From: Mycolicibacter heraklionensis
GTDB taxonomy: Bacteria > Actinomycetota > Actinomycetes > Mycobacteriales > Mycobacteriaceae
Assembly: GCF_001021505.1 (NCBI RefSeq)
Contig: NZ_LDPO01000019.1
Location: forward strand, 28,969-92,968
DNA length: 64,000 bases
Reading direction: 5' to 3'
Shown: piece by piece, positions 53,398-62,800 of the stretch
How positions within the stretch are numbered: the first letter of the stretch is position 1
Layout: the number at the start of each line of letters is the position of its first letter
Translations under genes and position numbers: made by a program
Notes under the pieces: generated by a model
Told to the model about the DNA's origin: nothing
Database searches by the model: none
Seen by the model: only the letters and a program-made list of their open reading frames with translations

Positions 53398-54174
53398 GTG
53401 TCTGACTCTGCGGCTGCCGCTATCAACCTCGGATTGACCGGCAAGGTGGTGCTGGTGACCGGTGGAGTGCGCGGTGTCGGCGCGGGCATCAGCGCCGTCT
53501 TCGCCGATCAGGGCGCGACGGTGGTGACCTGCGCCCGACGCCCGGTGGACACCTCGCCGTATGAGTTCCATTCCTGCGACGTCCGCGACGACGACGCGGT
53601 CCGGGGCCTGATCGAGGCGATCGTGGCCCGGCACGGCCGGATCGACACCGTGGTCAACAACGCCGGCGGATCCCCGTTCGCGCTGGCCGCCGATGCGTCG
53701 GCCAACTTCAGCCGCAAGATCATCGAGCTGAACCTGCTCAGCGCCCTGTACGTGTCCACGCACGCGAACGCGGTCATGCAGACCCAGGACGGCGGCGGTT
53801 CGATCGTCAATATCACCAGCGTCAGCGGGCGCCGGCCGTCACCGGGTACCGCCGCCTACGGCGCGGCCAAGGCCGGGGTGGACAGCCTGACCACGTCGCT
53901 GGCCGTCGAATGGGCGCCGAAGGTGCGGGTGAACTCGATCGTGGTCGGCATGGTCGAGACCGAGCAGTCCGAACTGTTCTACGGCGACGCCGAGTCGGTG
54001 GCGGCCGTCGGCGCCACCGTGCCACTGGGACGGCTGGCCAAGCCAGCCGAAATCGGTTGGACAGCAGCATTTTTGAGTTCAGAACTGGCGTCCTATGTCA
54101 GCGGCGCCAGCCTGACCGTGCACGGCGGTGGCGAAAACCCCGCCTACCTCGACGCATCCAGCGCTAACAAATAA
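53398..54174 (+). CDS. Short-chain dehydrogenase (Rv3549c-like) of the KstR2 regulon
   Basis: A 258-residue classical SDR. NAD(P) loop VLVTGGVRGVGAGISAVFAD, NNAG (TVVNNAGGSPF), catalytic Ser (NITSVSGRR) and YGAAKAG (Tyr-Lys). The frame is open to 53350, but GTG 53398 matches the position of the Rv3549c start; it has no Shine-Dalgarno, so a leaderless message behind the KstR2 box is likely. The exact steroid substrate is not known to me. Confidence 0.88.
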   Translation: MSDSAAAAINLGLTGKVVLVTGGVRGVGAGISAVFADQGATVVTCARRPVDTSPYEFHSCDVRDDDAVRGLIEAIVARHGRIDTVVNNAGGSPFALAADASANFSRKIIELNLLSALYVSTHANAVMQTQDGGGSIVNITSVSGRRPSPGTAAYGAAKAGVDSLTTSLAVEWAPKVRVNSIVVGMVETEQSELFYGDAESVAAVGATVPLGRLAKPAEIGWTAAFLSSELASYVSGASLTVHGGGENPAYLDASSANK

Positions 54175-54187
54175 GGAGAAAGCACTC

Positions 54188-55093
54188 ATGGGACTTCTTG
54201 ACGGCCGCGTGGTCATCGTCACCGGAGCGGGCGGCGGAATCGGGCGGGCGCACGCGCTGGCCTTTGCCGCCGAGGGCGCCCGGGTCGTGGTCAACGACAT
54301 CGGCGTGGGCCTGGACGGCTCACCGGCCGGTGGGGGCAGTGCTGCCCAGGGCGTGGTCGACGAGATCGTCGCCGCCGGCGGAGAGGCCGTCGCCAACGGC
54401 TCCAACGTCGCCGACTGGGACCAGGCCGCGGCGCTGATCCAGACCGCGGTCGACCACTTCGGCGGTCTCGATGTGCTGGTCAACAACGCCGGTATCGTGC
54501 GCGACCGGATGTTCGCCAACACCAGCGAAGAGGAGTTCGACGCCGTCGTCGCCGTACACCTCAAGGGGCACTTCGCCACCATGCGGCACGCCGCCGCCTA
54601 CTGGCGGGCACAGTCCAAGGCCGGCGAAACGGTGGATGCCCGAATCATCAACACCAGCTCCGGCGCCGGCCTGCAGGGCAGCGTCGGGCAGGCGAACTAC
54701 TCGGCCGCCAAGGCCGGTATCGCCGCGCTCACACTGGTCGCTTCGGCCGAGATGGGCCGCTACGGGGTCACGGTCAACGCGATCGCCCCGTCGGCACGGA
54801 CCCGGATGACCGAGACCGTGTTCGCCGACATGATGAACACCCAGGACCAGGCCTTCGACGCCATGGCCCCGGAGAACGTGAGTCCGCTGGTGGTCTGGCT
54901 GGGCAGCGTCGAGTCGCGTGACGTGACCGGCAAGGTCTTCGAGGTCGAGGGCGGCAAGATCCGGGTCGCCGAGGGTTGGGCGCATGGCCCGCAGGCCGAC
55001 AAGGGCGCCCGCTGGGATCCTGCTGAGCTCGGGCCGGTCGTCGCCGACCTGCTGGCCCGGTCGCGGCCACCGGTGCCGGTGTACGGGGCCTGA
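54188..55093 (+). CDS. Short-chain dehydrogenase (Rv3548c-like) of the KstR2 regulon
   Basis: A 301-residue SDR related to the MFE-2 3-hydroxyacyl-CoA dehydrogenase group. Cofactor loop VIVTGAGGGIGRAHALAFAA, VVNDIGVGLDG, NNAG (VLVNNAGIVRDRMF), catalytic Ser (NTSSGAGLQGS) and YSAAKAG. ATG 54188 lies 13 nt after the previous stop, with AAGGAGAAAG before it. Likely oxidises or reduces a beta-hydroxyacyl-CoA in steroid breakdown. Ends 20 nt before a DosR-like box. Confidence 0.88.
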   Translation: MGLLDGRVVIVTGAGGGIGRAHALAFAAEGARVVVNDIGVGLDGSPAGGGSAAQGVVDEIVAAGGEAVANGSNVADWDQAAALIQTAVDHFGGLDVLVNNAGIVRDRMFANTSEEEFDAVVAVHLKGHFATMRHAAAYWRAQSKAGETVDARIINTSSGAGLQGSVGQANYSAAKAGIAALTLVASAEMGRYGVTVNAIAPSARTRMTETVFADMMNTQDQAFDAMAPENVSPLVVWLGSVESRDVTGKVFEVEGGKIRVAEGWAHGPQADKGARWDPAELGPVVADLLARSRPPVPVYGA

Positions 55094-55113
55094 GTCCCGG
55101 GAGACTGTTGCGG

Positions 55114-55127
55114 GGGACTAAAGTCCC
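55114..55127. promoter_or_regulatory. DosR (DevR)-type box upstream of the desaturase
   Basis: GGGACTAAAGTCCC matches the core of the DosR consensus TTSGGGACTWWAGTCCCSAA with perfect 6-bp arms and an AA centre. The outermost three bases each side do not fit. It lies 160 nt before the desaturase start. Between them are a smaller inverted repeat (CTTACT / AGTAAG around 55170-55195) and no gene I can support. Confidence 0.6.
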
Positions 55128-55287
55128 TATGCGCGGACCTGCGACGTTATACGCGTGCGTCAATATTGTGATACTTACTTAGCCGTACGAGTAAGCGTTG
55201 CGGCCCGTCCCTCATCGGGAAGCGACGTAATCTTTCACCTGCTCTTAGGTGACGCGCTCGTGTTTTCGCCCAGCTGCTGGAGGTCTC

Positions 55288-56253
55288 GTGTCGGTGCTCG
55301 AGGTGGAAGACCACCGACCCGCGGCAGTCCGGCGACGGCCGCACCCGCACCCCGGCGAAGGCGTACCGAGTTTCTCGTGGCCCACCTTCGGGCTCGGGGT
55401 GGGCGGCATCAGCGTATTCGTGCTGGTGGCCATCGGCGCGGCCCGCGGATCCCTGCCGGCCTGGATCGTCATACCGCTGAGCACCCTGGTGACGTATGTG
55501 CTGTTCTCGGTGGCGCACGAGGCCCTGCACCGCTCGTTCTGCTCGGTGCGCTGGGTCAACGCGGTGGTCGGCCGGGTGGCCTGGCTGTTGGTGGTGCTGC
55601 CGTTCTCGTTACCGGCTTTCGGCTACGTCCACGGCGAGCATCACCGCCATACCAATGACCCTGAGCGCGATCCAGACATGTTCGCCACCCATGCGCCCAC
55701 CTGGCAGCTGCCGTTCCGCTGGGCGCTGATGGACCTGTTCAACGCGACCTGGTATGTCCGCAAGCTGTGGCCGCGGATACGCCATTCGTGGCGGCGTCCG
55801 ATTGCCGAGCTCGCCGAAACGTCCGTGCTGTTCTCGTTGACGATCGCCATGACCGTCGCGGCGATCCTCACCGACCACTTCTGGCTGCTGGCGGAGGTCG
55901 TCTTGATCCCGCAGCGCCTCGGTCTTTTCATCATCGGATGGGCGTTCGACTGGTTACCGCATCACGGGATCGACGTCACGCAGCGTGAGGACCGGTATCG
56001 CGCCAGTCGTCTTCGGGTCGGGATGGAATGGCTGCTCGCGCCGCTCATGCTGTCCCAGAACTACCACCTGATCCACCATCTGCATCCCTGGTTGCCGTTC
56101 TACCGCTACCTGCCGGCGTGGCGCCGTAACGAGGAGCTCTATTTGGAGCATGACGCCGCCGTCACCACCGTGCTCGGTCGGGAACTGAACGCCGAGGAAT
56201 ACCGGAACTGGAAAAGGTGGGCGCAGGTCGAGCCCGCCCCCCGGATCGCCTGA
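55288..56253 (+). CDS. Membrane fatty-acid desaturase/hydroxylase-family protein
   Basis: A 321-residue integral membrane di-iron protein. Three histidine boxes: H77-E-A-L-H81, H115-G-E-H118-H119-R-H121 and H260-L-I-H263-H264. Membrane segments surround them (GVGGISVFVLVAIGAA, IVIPLSTLVTYVLFSVA, VAWLLVVLPFSLPAF). Fits the fatty-acid desaturase/beta-carotene hydroxylase family; the substrate cannot be told. The frame is open to 55249, but GTG 55288 with GGAGG four bases upstream is preferred. The DosR-type box suggests control by hypoxia or NO. Converges on the LuxR-type gene. Confidence 0.85.
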   Translation: MSVLEVEDHRPAAVRRRPHPHPGEGVPSFSWPTFGLGVGGISVFVLVAIGAARGSLPAWIVIPLSTLVTYVLFSVAHEALHRSFCSVRWVNAVVGRVAWLLVVLPFSLPAFGYVHGEHHRHTNDPERDPDMFATHAPTWQLPFRWALMDLFNATWYVRKLWPRIRHSWRRPIAELAETSVLFSLTIAMTVAAILTDHFWLLAEVVLIPQRLGLFIIGWAFDWLPHHGIDVTQREDRYRASRLRVGMEWLLAPLMLSQNYHLIHHLHPWLPFYRYLPAWRRNEELYLEHDAAVTTVLGRELNAEEYRNWKRWAQVEPAPRIA

Positions 56254-56263
56254 CACCGCCGCG

Positions 56264-59200
56264 TCAGGTGTGTTGCGCTGCTTCTTGAGCGAGTTGCAAG
56301 CGGGAAGTGATGTTGAGCTTGGTGTAGATCCGGTTCAGGTGTGAATGCACCGTGCGGGGCGAGACGCTCAGTTCTGCGGCGATCTCCTTGTCGCGAAGTC
56401 CGGCACTGATCAGCCGGACGACATTGCGTTCAGCCGGCGTCAGCGAGGCCCAACCGCTGGACGGGCGTTTGCCCTTGCTCATTCCGTCGCTCCGGCACGC
56501 GTAGGCGATCGCTTCCGCCGGCGACATTGCGGCACCCTCGGCCCACCGGATCTCAAAATCCTGCTGCCCCATCGATTTCCGCACGGTGTCGACCGCTGCG
56601 GTGTAGTCGGCGTCATAGATCTTGAAGCGGACGGCGCCGGTGTGGTCGCGGATGGCAACTGCCGATCCGAACAGTCGCGCCGCGTCGCGGTGTCGACCGG
56701 CGCCGGCAGCCAGCGTTGCCAGGCACTCGATTACCTCGGGAATCGCCAGATATGCGCCGGTCTGGCTGGCGATCTCCAAGGCCTCGCGGGCGTCTTGTTT
56801 GGCCTGCCCCAACTTGCCTTCGACGATCGCGATCCGAATACGTATCTCCAGCGGTAAGAGCCGGTTTACCCCCGACGACAACGAGAACGCTTCGTCGGAC
56901 CGGCGGCGCGCCGCGATCGCATCACCGGATGCCAGCGCGGCCCTGGCCGCCGGGTTGCCGTTGATGGCCAGCAGGTGCGGTAGGGCACACGCCTCGCACG
57001 CAGTATCGCTGGCCACTTGTCCCGCCGGCACATCACCAGCAGCCAACGATGCGTCCACCAACGCACCCAGACTGAGGCCTCGGTGGAAAGCGGCTTGGTC
57101 GACAGTGATGTCGGCGCTTGCTTGTGCCGCGGCGCGAGCTCCGCTGGTGTCACCTTGGCATGCCAGCGCCTCTGCCAGCAGCATCAAGCCCTTTGCCGCG
57201 AAAAGCGGATCGTGTGTCGCCGCGGCCTCGGCGGCCATTTCCTGGCCCGCAGTGGCAGCTTTCGCCAGGTCCCCGGACAGCAGGTCTCCTAAGCCCAGGC
57301 AAAAGCGGCAGAGTCGAGACGCTGACCAGTCGCCGACCGCGTCGGCCAGTTTGCGTCCTTGTTCGGCGGCTTGGCGCAGGGTGCCTAGGTCGCCCGCGAC
57401 GAAGGCGGAGTAGGCATAGACGCCGTATATCTGGCCAAATCTCCAGTCGCCGAGAGGGGGGGTGAGTTCGAGCGCCTCGCGAAGGTAGGGCAGGGCGGTC
57501 TCAGGGCTATAGCAGGTAGTGAAGGCGCAGGCGGCCAGTGCCCAGGCCAGCAGTGCCCGATCGTCGAGGTCGCGTGCGATCGCCACGGCCTGCTCGGCCT
57601 GATCGACGCGGTAATAGTGCCCGCTCCACCCCTCGAAAACAGTCTTGTCGGCGAGCAGGTGGCTACGGATGACGGGTGCCACCGCGGCACCGCCGGTCAG
57701 AACGGCGTTGAACCAGGCGAGCCCTTCCAGACTCCGGCTGTGAATCCACAGTGGCAGCAGTCCTGATACCAGGAGAGCGGCCAGCTCAATATCGCCGTGT
57801 GCGTGACTCCAGGTGAACGCTGCCCGCAGGTTATCAATCTCGATCTCGGCCTGCCTGATATGCCATGGATAGCCGTCAGACGATTGGCTCGCGAATAGTG
57901 CGGTGTAGTGGTCGCGGTGGCGGCGCTCTACCGCATCGGTCTCGCCGGCTTCGTCGACCTTCTCCAGCGCGTACTGGCGCACCGTCTCCAGCATCGAATA
58001 GCGTGTGGTGGGTCCGGTGCTATCGGCTGTCACCAGCGATTTGTCGACCAGCTGGGTGATCCTGGCGAGGGTCTGATTGCGCGTCAGGTCAGAGCCGGCG
58101 ACGACCGCGTGGGCGGCGCCGAGGTCGAATCCACCCAGAAAGACCGCCAGTCGGCGAAACGCGACGCATTCCGGTTCGCTGAGCAGGTCGTGTGACCAGT
58201 CGATTGAGGCGCGCAGGGTCTGCTGGCGCGGTACCACCGTGCGTGCACCGCCGGTCAACAGTTGCAATCGCTCATCGAGCCCATCGCGGATCTCGGTCAG
58301 CGACAACGCTCGAACCCGTGTCGCGGCAAGTTCGATCGCCAGCGGTACCCCGTCCAGGCGTTGACAGATCTCAGCTATCGTGGCGACGTCATCGTCGGTG
58401 CCGACGAAATCGGGCCGGACCAGCCAGGTGCGCTGGGTGAACAACTCCACTGCCTCGTCGGCTAGCGATAGAGACGGAGTTGGCCAGGTCACCTCGCCGG
58501 CGACCCCGAGGGGTTCCCGACTGGTCGCCACGATGGTCAGTTCCGCGCTGGCGGCCAACAGCGTGTCGGTCAGCCGTGCGCAGGCGTCCAGCAGATGCTC
58601 ACAGTTGTCGAGCACGATCAGCAATTGCTGGTCGGCGATCAAGCGAACCAGGGTGTCGACCGGGGAGCGGTCAGTCTGATCGGGCAGGCCCAACGTGTGC
58701 GCAATTCGCTCGGCGACCAGATCCGCATCGGTGATCGGCGCCAGGTCCACGCACCAGGCTCCGTCGCGGAACCGGTCGACACAATCATCGGCCAGTTGCA
58801 GCGCCAGCCGTGTCTTGCCGACTCCGCCGGCGCCGGTCAACGTCACGAGACGGTTGCAGTCAACCAGCACCCTCAGTTCGTTCAGCTCGGCCTTACGTCC
58901 GACGAAGCTTGTTGGTGGTGTCGGAAAATACCGCTCAGGCAAGGCTTTTCCGGTTCGAAGCGGCGCAAAATCAGTGGGGAGGTCGTGGTGACAGAGCTGC
59001 GTGACGCGCTCCGGATACGGTATGCCGCGTAGCCGGTAGACACCGAGGTCAACCAGCCATGCCTCCGGTGTCAGCCGATCCGCGATCGATTGCCGAGCTA
59101 TCTCCGACAACACCGTCTGCCCGCCGTGGGCCAGGTCACACAGCCGCGCCGCGCGGTTCACCAGGGCTCGCGGGCGTGCGCAGGGCTCAACCAGCGGCCG

Positions 59201-59512
59201 CTCGTCGGTGTGCACCGCGATCCGCGGACGGATCGGCTCCGAGCACGCGCGCTGCAAAGCCAGTGCACAAGCCACTGCATCGTCAACGTCCGCGAACCCG
59301 GCGGCGAACTTGTCTCCGCGGTCCTGCGCCACCAAGCGTTCACCACGATGGGTCGCCAGCACCTCGGCGAGCGTGCTCTGTAGCCATGAGAGGCCGGTCG
59401 TCGACGACTCCGTCGGAGATTGCCAGGGTGGACGGAGGTCGCCGGGACCGACCACGAGGACTGTTCGCACTGTGGAAGGCGGCGAATGCGCCTCGCTCGG
59501 GTTCGGCGGCAT
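56264..59512 (-). CDS. Large NB-ARC/TPR/LuxR transcriptional regulator, paralogue A
   Basis: A 1082-residue regulator. About 15-180 is similar to adenylate/guanylate cyclase domains but worn (TTGLSWLQSTLAEVLATHRG, ARPRALVNRAARLCDLAHGG, GVYRLRGIPYPERVTQL). Residues 200-480 form an NB-ARC-type ATPase: Walker A GAGGVGKT (227-234), Walker B LLIVLDNCEHLL, and LDGVPLAIELAATRVRALSL. About 520-1000 is helical, TPR-like. The last 65 residues are a LuxR HTH (LTPAERNVVRLISAGLRDKE). The layout is that of M. tuberculosis Rv0386/Rv1358-type proteins. ATG 59512 follows GAGGACCATAG. Effector and targets unknown. Confidence 0.88.
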   Translation of the reverse strand: MPPNPSEAHSPPSTVRTVLVVGPGDLRPPWQSPTESSTTGLSWLQSTLAEVLATHRGERLVAQDRGDKFAAGFADVDDAVACALALQRACSEPIRPRIAVHTDERPLVEPCARPRALVNRAARLCDLAHGGQTVLSEIARQSIADRLTPEAWLVDLGVYRLRGIPYPERVTQLCHHDLPTDFAPLRTGKALPERYFPTPPTSFVGRKAELNELRVLVDCNRLVTLTGAGGVGKTRLALQLADDCVDRFRDGAWCVDLAPITDADLVAERIAHTLGLPDQTDRSPVDTLVRLIADQQLLIVLDNCEHLLDACARLTDTLLAASAELTIVATSREPLGVAGEVTWPTPSLSLADEAVELFTQRTWLVRPDFVGTDDDVATIAEICQRLDGVPLAIELAATRVRALSLTEIRDGLDERLQLLTGGARTVVPRQQTLRASIDWSHDLLSEPECVAFRRLAVFLGGFDLGAAHAVVAGSDLTRNQTLARITQLVDKSLVTADSTGPTTRYSMLETVRQYALEKVDEAGETDAVERRHRDHYTALFASQSSDGYPWHIRQAEIEIDNLRAAFTWSHAHGDIELAALLVSGLLPLWIHSRSLEGLAWFNAVLTGGAAVAPVIRSHLLADKTVFEGWSGHYYRVDQAEQAVAIARDLDDRALLAWALAACAFTTCYSPETALPYLREALELTPPLGDWRFGQIYGVYAYSAFVAGDLGTLRQAAEQGRKLADAVGDWSASRLCRFCLGLGDLLSGDLAKAATAGQEMAAEAAATHDPLFAAKGLMLLAEALACQGDTSGARAAAQASADITVDQAAFHRGLSLGALVDASLAAGDVPAGQVASDTACEACALPHLLAINGNPAARAALASGDAIAARRRSDEAFSLSSGVNRLLPLEIRIRIAIVEGKLGQAKQDAREALEIASQTGAYLAIPEVIECLATLAAGAGRHRDAARLFGSAVAIRDHTGAVRFKIYDADYTAAVDTVRKSMGQQDFEIRWAEGAAMSPAEAIAYACRSDGMSKGKRPSSGWASLTPAERNVVRLISAGLRDKEIAAELSVSPRTVHSHLNRIYTKLNITSRLQLAQEAAQHT

Positions 59513-59562
59513 CTATGGTCCTCTAGCCTGGTGCTTTCGTGCCGGTTGCGTGTTGTGCATGA

Positions 59563-59634
59563 GGAAAGGTGCTCTGAATTAGGGCAATTCAACTTGCCAC
59601 ACGTTGAATCAGTCCAGTTCGAGGAGCACCTTCC
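59563..59634. repeat. Short inverted-repeat element with inner hairpin (MITE-like)
   Basis: About 70 nt bounded by imperfect inverted ends (GGAAAGGTGCTC and GAGCACCTTCC; 9-bp perfect core AAGGTGCTC/GAGCACCTT). A nested hairpin, ATTCAAC-9 nt-GTTGAAT (59587-59609), lies inside. It sits 50 nt upstream of paralogue A, in its promoter region, next to the transposase relic. Could be a small non-autonomous element or an operator. Confidence 0.5.
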
Positions 59635-59653
59635 GGTGAGTTGAGTCTAGGTC

Positions 59654-59757
59654 GTGTTGCCGACGGTGCTCACCGAACTGCGCAACCGGGGTGCCGTGAT
59701 GTGTTGTCTGTCTGACGCGACGGCTCCCAAGCGATCGTGCAAACGTGCGTGGTGCAT
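59654..59757 (+). pseudogene. Transposase relic, probably IS256 (mutator) family
   Basis: Two short conserved blocks of IS256-type transposases survive in different frames. VLPTVLTELRNRG (59654 onward) corresponds to the block just before the catalytic 'CDGLKG' Asp motif. AIVQTCVVH (59731-59757) corresponds to the following 'TIVQTCVVHLIRN' block. The piece between them is shortened and frameshifted (DG is still visible). Nothing else of the transposase is left. Positions 59513-59839 hold only this, the inverted-repeat element and the paralogue A promoter. Confidence 0.55.
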
Positions 59758-59839
59758 CGGTCGGCGGCCTCGAGGCGATCGGCCGGTTCGGTTTCGCCCT
59801 CCGAAGAGGCAGAGGGCTTGCGGGAATGACGCTGCGGCG

Positions 59840-62800
59840 TCAGGCGTGTTGGGCCGCCACTTGGGCGAGTTGCAGGCGCGACGAGATATTGAGCTTGGTG
59901 TAGATCCGGTTCAGGTGCGAATGCACGGTCCGGGGCGAGACGCTCAGTTGTGCGGCGATGTCTTTGTCGCGGAGGCCGGCGCTGATGAGGCGGACGACAT
60001 TGCGTTCAGCCGGCGTCAGCGAAGCCCAACCGCTGGAGGGACGTTTGGATTCAGCCCGGCCCTTTCCGTCGCCTTGGCACGCGTACGCGATGGCCTCCGC
60101 CGTCGACGATGCAGCTCCTTGGGCCCAACTTCGCTCAAAGTCGTTCTCCTGCATCGCTTCTCGAGCAACGCTGACAGTGGCCGCGTAGTTGGCGTCGTAG
60201 ACTTTGGCACGGACTGCGCCGGTGCGACTGCGGGCACCGGCTGCGGAACCGAACAGCCGTGCTGCGTAGTGGTGTCGCCCGGTGGCGGTGGCCACTGCCG
60301 CCAGCAACTCCAGCAGATCCGGAACGGCCAGATATGCCTCGGCGTCCGCGGCTATCGCCAGCGCCTCACACGCGTCTCGTTCGGCCTGTTCCACTTGGCC
60401 TTCGGCCATCGCTACCCGGCCACGTATCTCCAGCAGCAGTATCCGGTGGATTCCCGAGCCCACGGACAGTGCCTCGCCAGCCCAACGGCGCGCCGCGGCC
60501 AAGTCTCCGGATTCCAGCGCCACCCGGGCGACCGGATTGCCGTTGATGGCCAGCAGCTGGGGCAGCGCGCACGCTTCGCACGCCGCATCGGCAGCCCTGA
60601 GTGCGCCGGAAATATCACCGGCGGCCAGTAATGCGTCCGCTACAGCGCCGAAGCCGATCGCGCGGTGAAAGTCGATGAGTTCGGCGGCGGCCTCGACGCA
60701 CGCTTCCGCCGCGGCGTGCGCCCCGCGGGTATCGCCCTGGCACGCAAGGGCTTCGGCCAGGATCGTCAGACTCTGGGTACTGAACAGCGGGTCGTGTGCT
60801 GCCTCGGCCTCCATCGCTACCTGCCTGGCCTGCTCGACGGCCATCGTGAGCTCTGCGCGATGAAGATGTGCCAATCCCAGGCAAAGACGGCACAGTCGCG
60901 AAACCGACCAGTCGCCGACTGCGTCGGCCAGGACTGCTCCCTTTTCCGCGGCCAGCCGCATCGTGTCGAGGTCGCCCGCCACGAACGCCGAATACGCCTG
61001 CACGCCGTATATCTGGCTCAACCGCCAGTCGTCGTTCAACGCGGGGGACAGCGCGATGGCCTGCTCGAAGTAGGGTAGGGCCAGTTCGGGGCCGTAGCTA
61101 CAGGTGAAGCCGCAGGCAGCCAACGCCCAGGCAAGCAGGCCCGGCTCGTCGAGATGGCGTGCGATCGAGACTGCTTCCTCTGCTTGCTCGACCCGTCCGT
61201 AGTTTCCGGTCAGCGCGTCGAAGATCGTCTTGTCCGCGAGCGCGCGGGCACGCGCGGCGGGCGCCATCGTGGCGCCGTCGGTGAGCACGGCATTGAACCA
61301 CGCCAACCCCTCCAAAGTCCGGCTGTGGATCCACAGCGGGAGCAACGACGAGGCCAGGCGTGCGGCAAGCTCAATATCGCCATGCTCACGACTCCACGTG
61401 AAAGCGGCTCTGAGATTGTCGATCTCGAGTTCCGCCTGCTCGATGTGCCAGCCGTATCCGGCGGTGATCCCGGCGTCGAACATCGCTGTGTAGTGATCAC
61501 GGTGGCGTGCCTGTATGGCCTCTGATTCGCCGGACTGCTCAAGCTTTTCCAGGGCGTACTGCTGAACAGTCTGCAACAACCGGAAGCGTGTCGACTCCCC
61601 AGTGCTGTCGGCTACCACCAGCGATTTGCCCACCAGCTGGGTGAGTTTGTCCACGATCTGCGTGCGTGACAGGTCGGTGCCGCCGGCGACCGCGTGGGCG
61701 GCATCGAGGTCGAATCCGCCCGGAAATGGTGCCAATCGGCGAAACACCACGCGCTCGGCTTCGCTCAACAGGTCGTGTGACCAGTCTTCCGATGCTCGCA
61801 GCGTCTGTTGGCGTGGCACCGCCGTACGCGCACCACCGGTCAGCAGCTGGAAGCGCTCGCCCAATCCGTCCGCGATCTCGGTCAGCGATAACGCCCGAAC
61901 TCGTGTCGCGGCAAGCTCGATAGCCAACGGAACCCCGTCCAGGCGACGGCAGATCTCGGCTACCAAGTCGGCATCACCATCGGTGTCGGTGAAACCCGGC
62001 CGGACCAGCCGAGCGCGTTGCCGAAACAACTCGACGGCCTCGTCGACGAGCGAGAGTGAGGGGGTCTTCCAGGTCACTTCGCCCGCGACCCCGATGGGCT
62101 CGCGACTCGTCGCCACGATGGTCAGCTCTGCACTGGCGGCCAACAGCGTGGCGGCCAGCTGCGCGCACGCGTCGAGCAGATGCTCACAATTGTCGAGCAC
62201 CAGCAGCAATTGCCGATCTGCGATGAAGCGCACCAGGGTGTCGAGCGGGTAGTAGCGGTCCGGTCGATCAGGTAGGCCCAACACGTGCGTCACTCGCTCC
62301 AGAAGGAGATCCGGGTCCGTGATCGGTGCCAGGTCCACGCACCATGCCCCATCGCGGAACCGGTCGACGAACTCATCGGCCAATTGCAGCGCGAGTCGCG
62401 TCTTGCCGACTCCGCCGGAGCCGGTCAGCGTCACAAGACGGTTGCCGTCAATCAGCCGACGCAGCTCGGTCAGCTCCGCATCGCGTCCGACGAAGCTCGT
62501 CAGCGGTGTCGGAAAGTACGGCTCGTGCAACGCATTTCCGGTCCGGAGCGGCGGGAAGTCGGTGGCAAGGTCGCGATGGCAGAGCTGGGCCACCCGCTCG
62601 GGATACGGTATGCCGCGCAGCCGAAAGGCTCCCAGATCGACCAGCCAGGCGTCCGGCGGCAGTCGATCAGCCAGCAATCGCTGGGCCGTCTCCGACAGCA
62701 ACGTCTGACCGCCATGGCCCAGATCGCACAACCGCGCCGCACGGTTCGCCAGGGTTCGCGGGTGCGCGTACGGCTCGACCAACGGCAGCTTGTCGGCGTG

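Noticed and set aside
55130..55183. 17-codon frame after the DosR-type box
   Set aside because: No ribosome-binding site and no support other than an ATG and a stop.
59654..60631. Plus-strand 325-codon frame starting with transposase-like residues
   Set aside because: Only the first ~15 codons resemble a transposase; the rest is the antisense of paralogue B.
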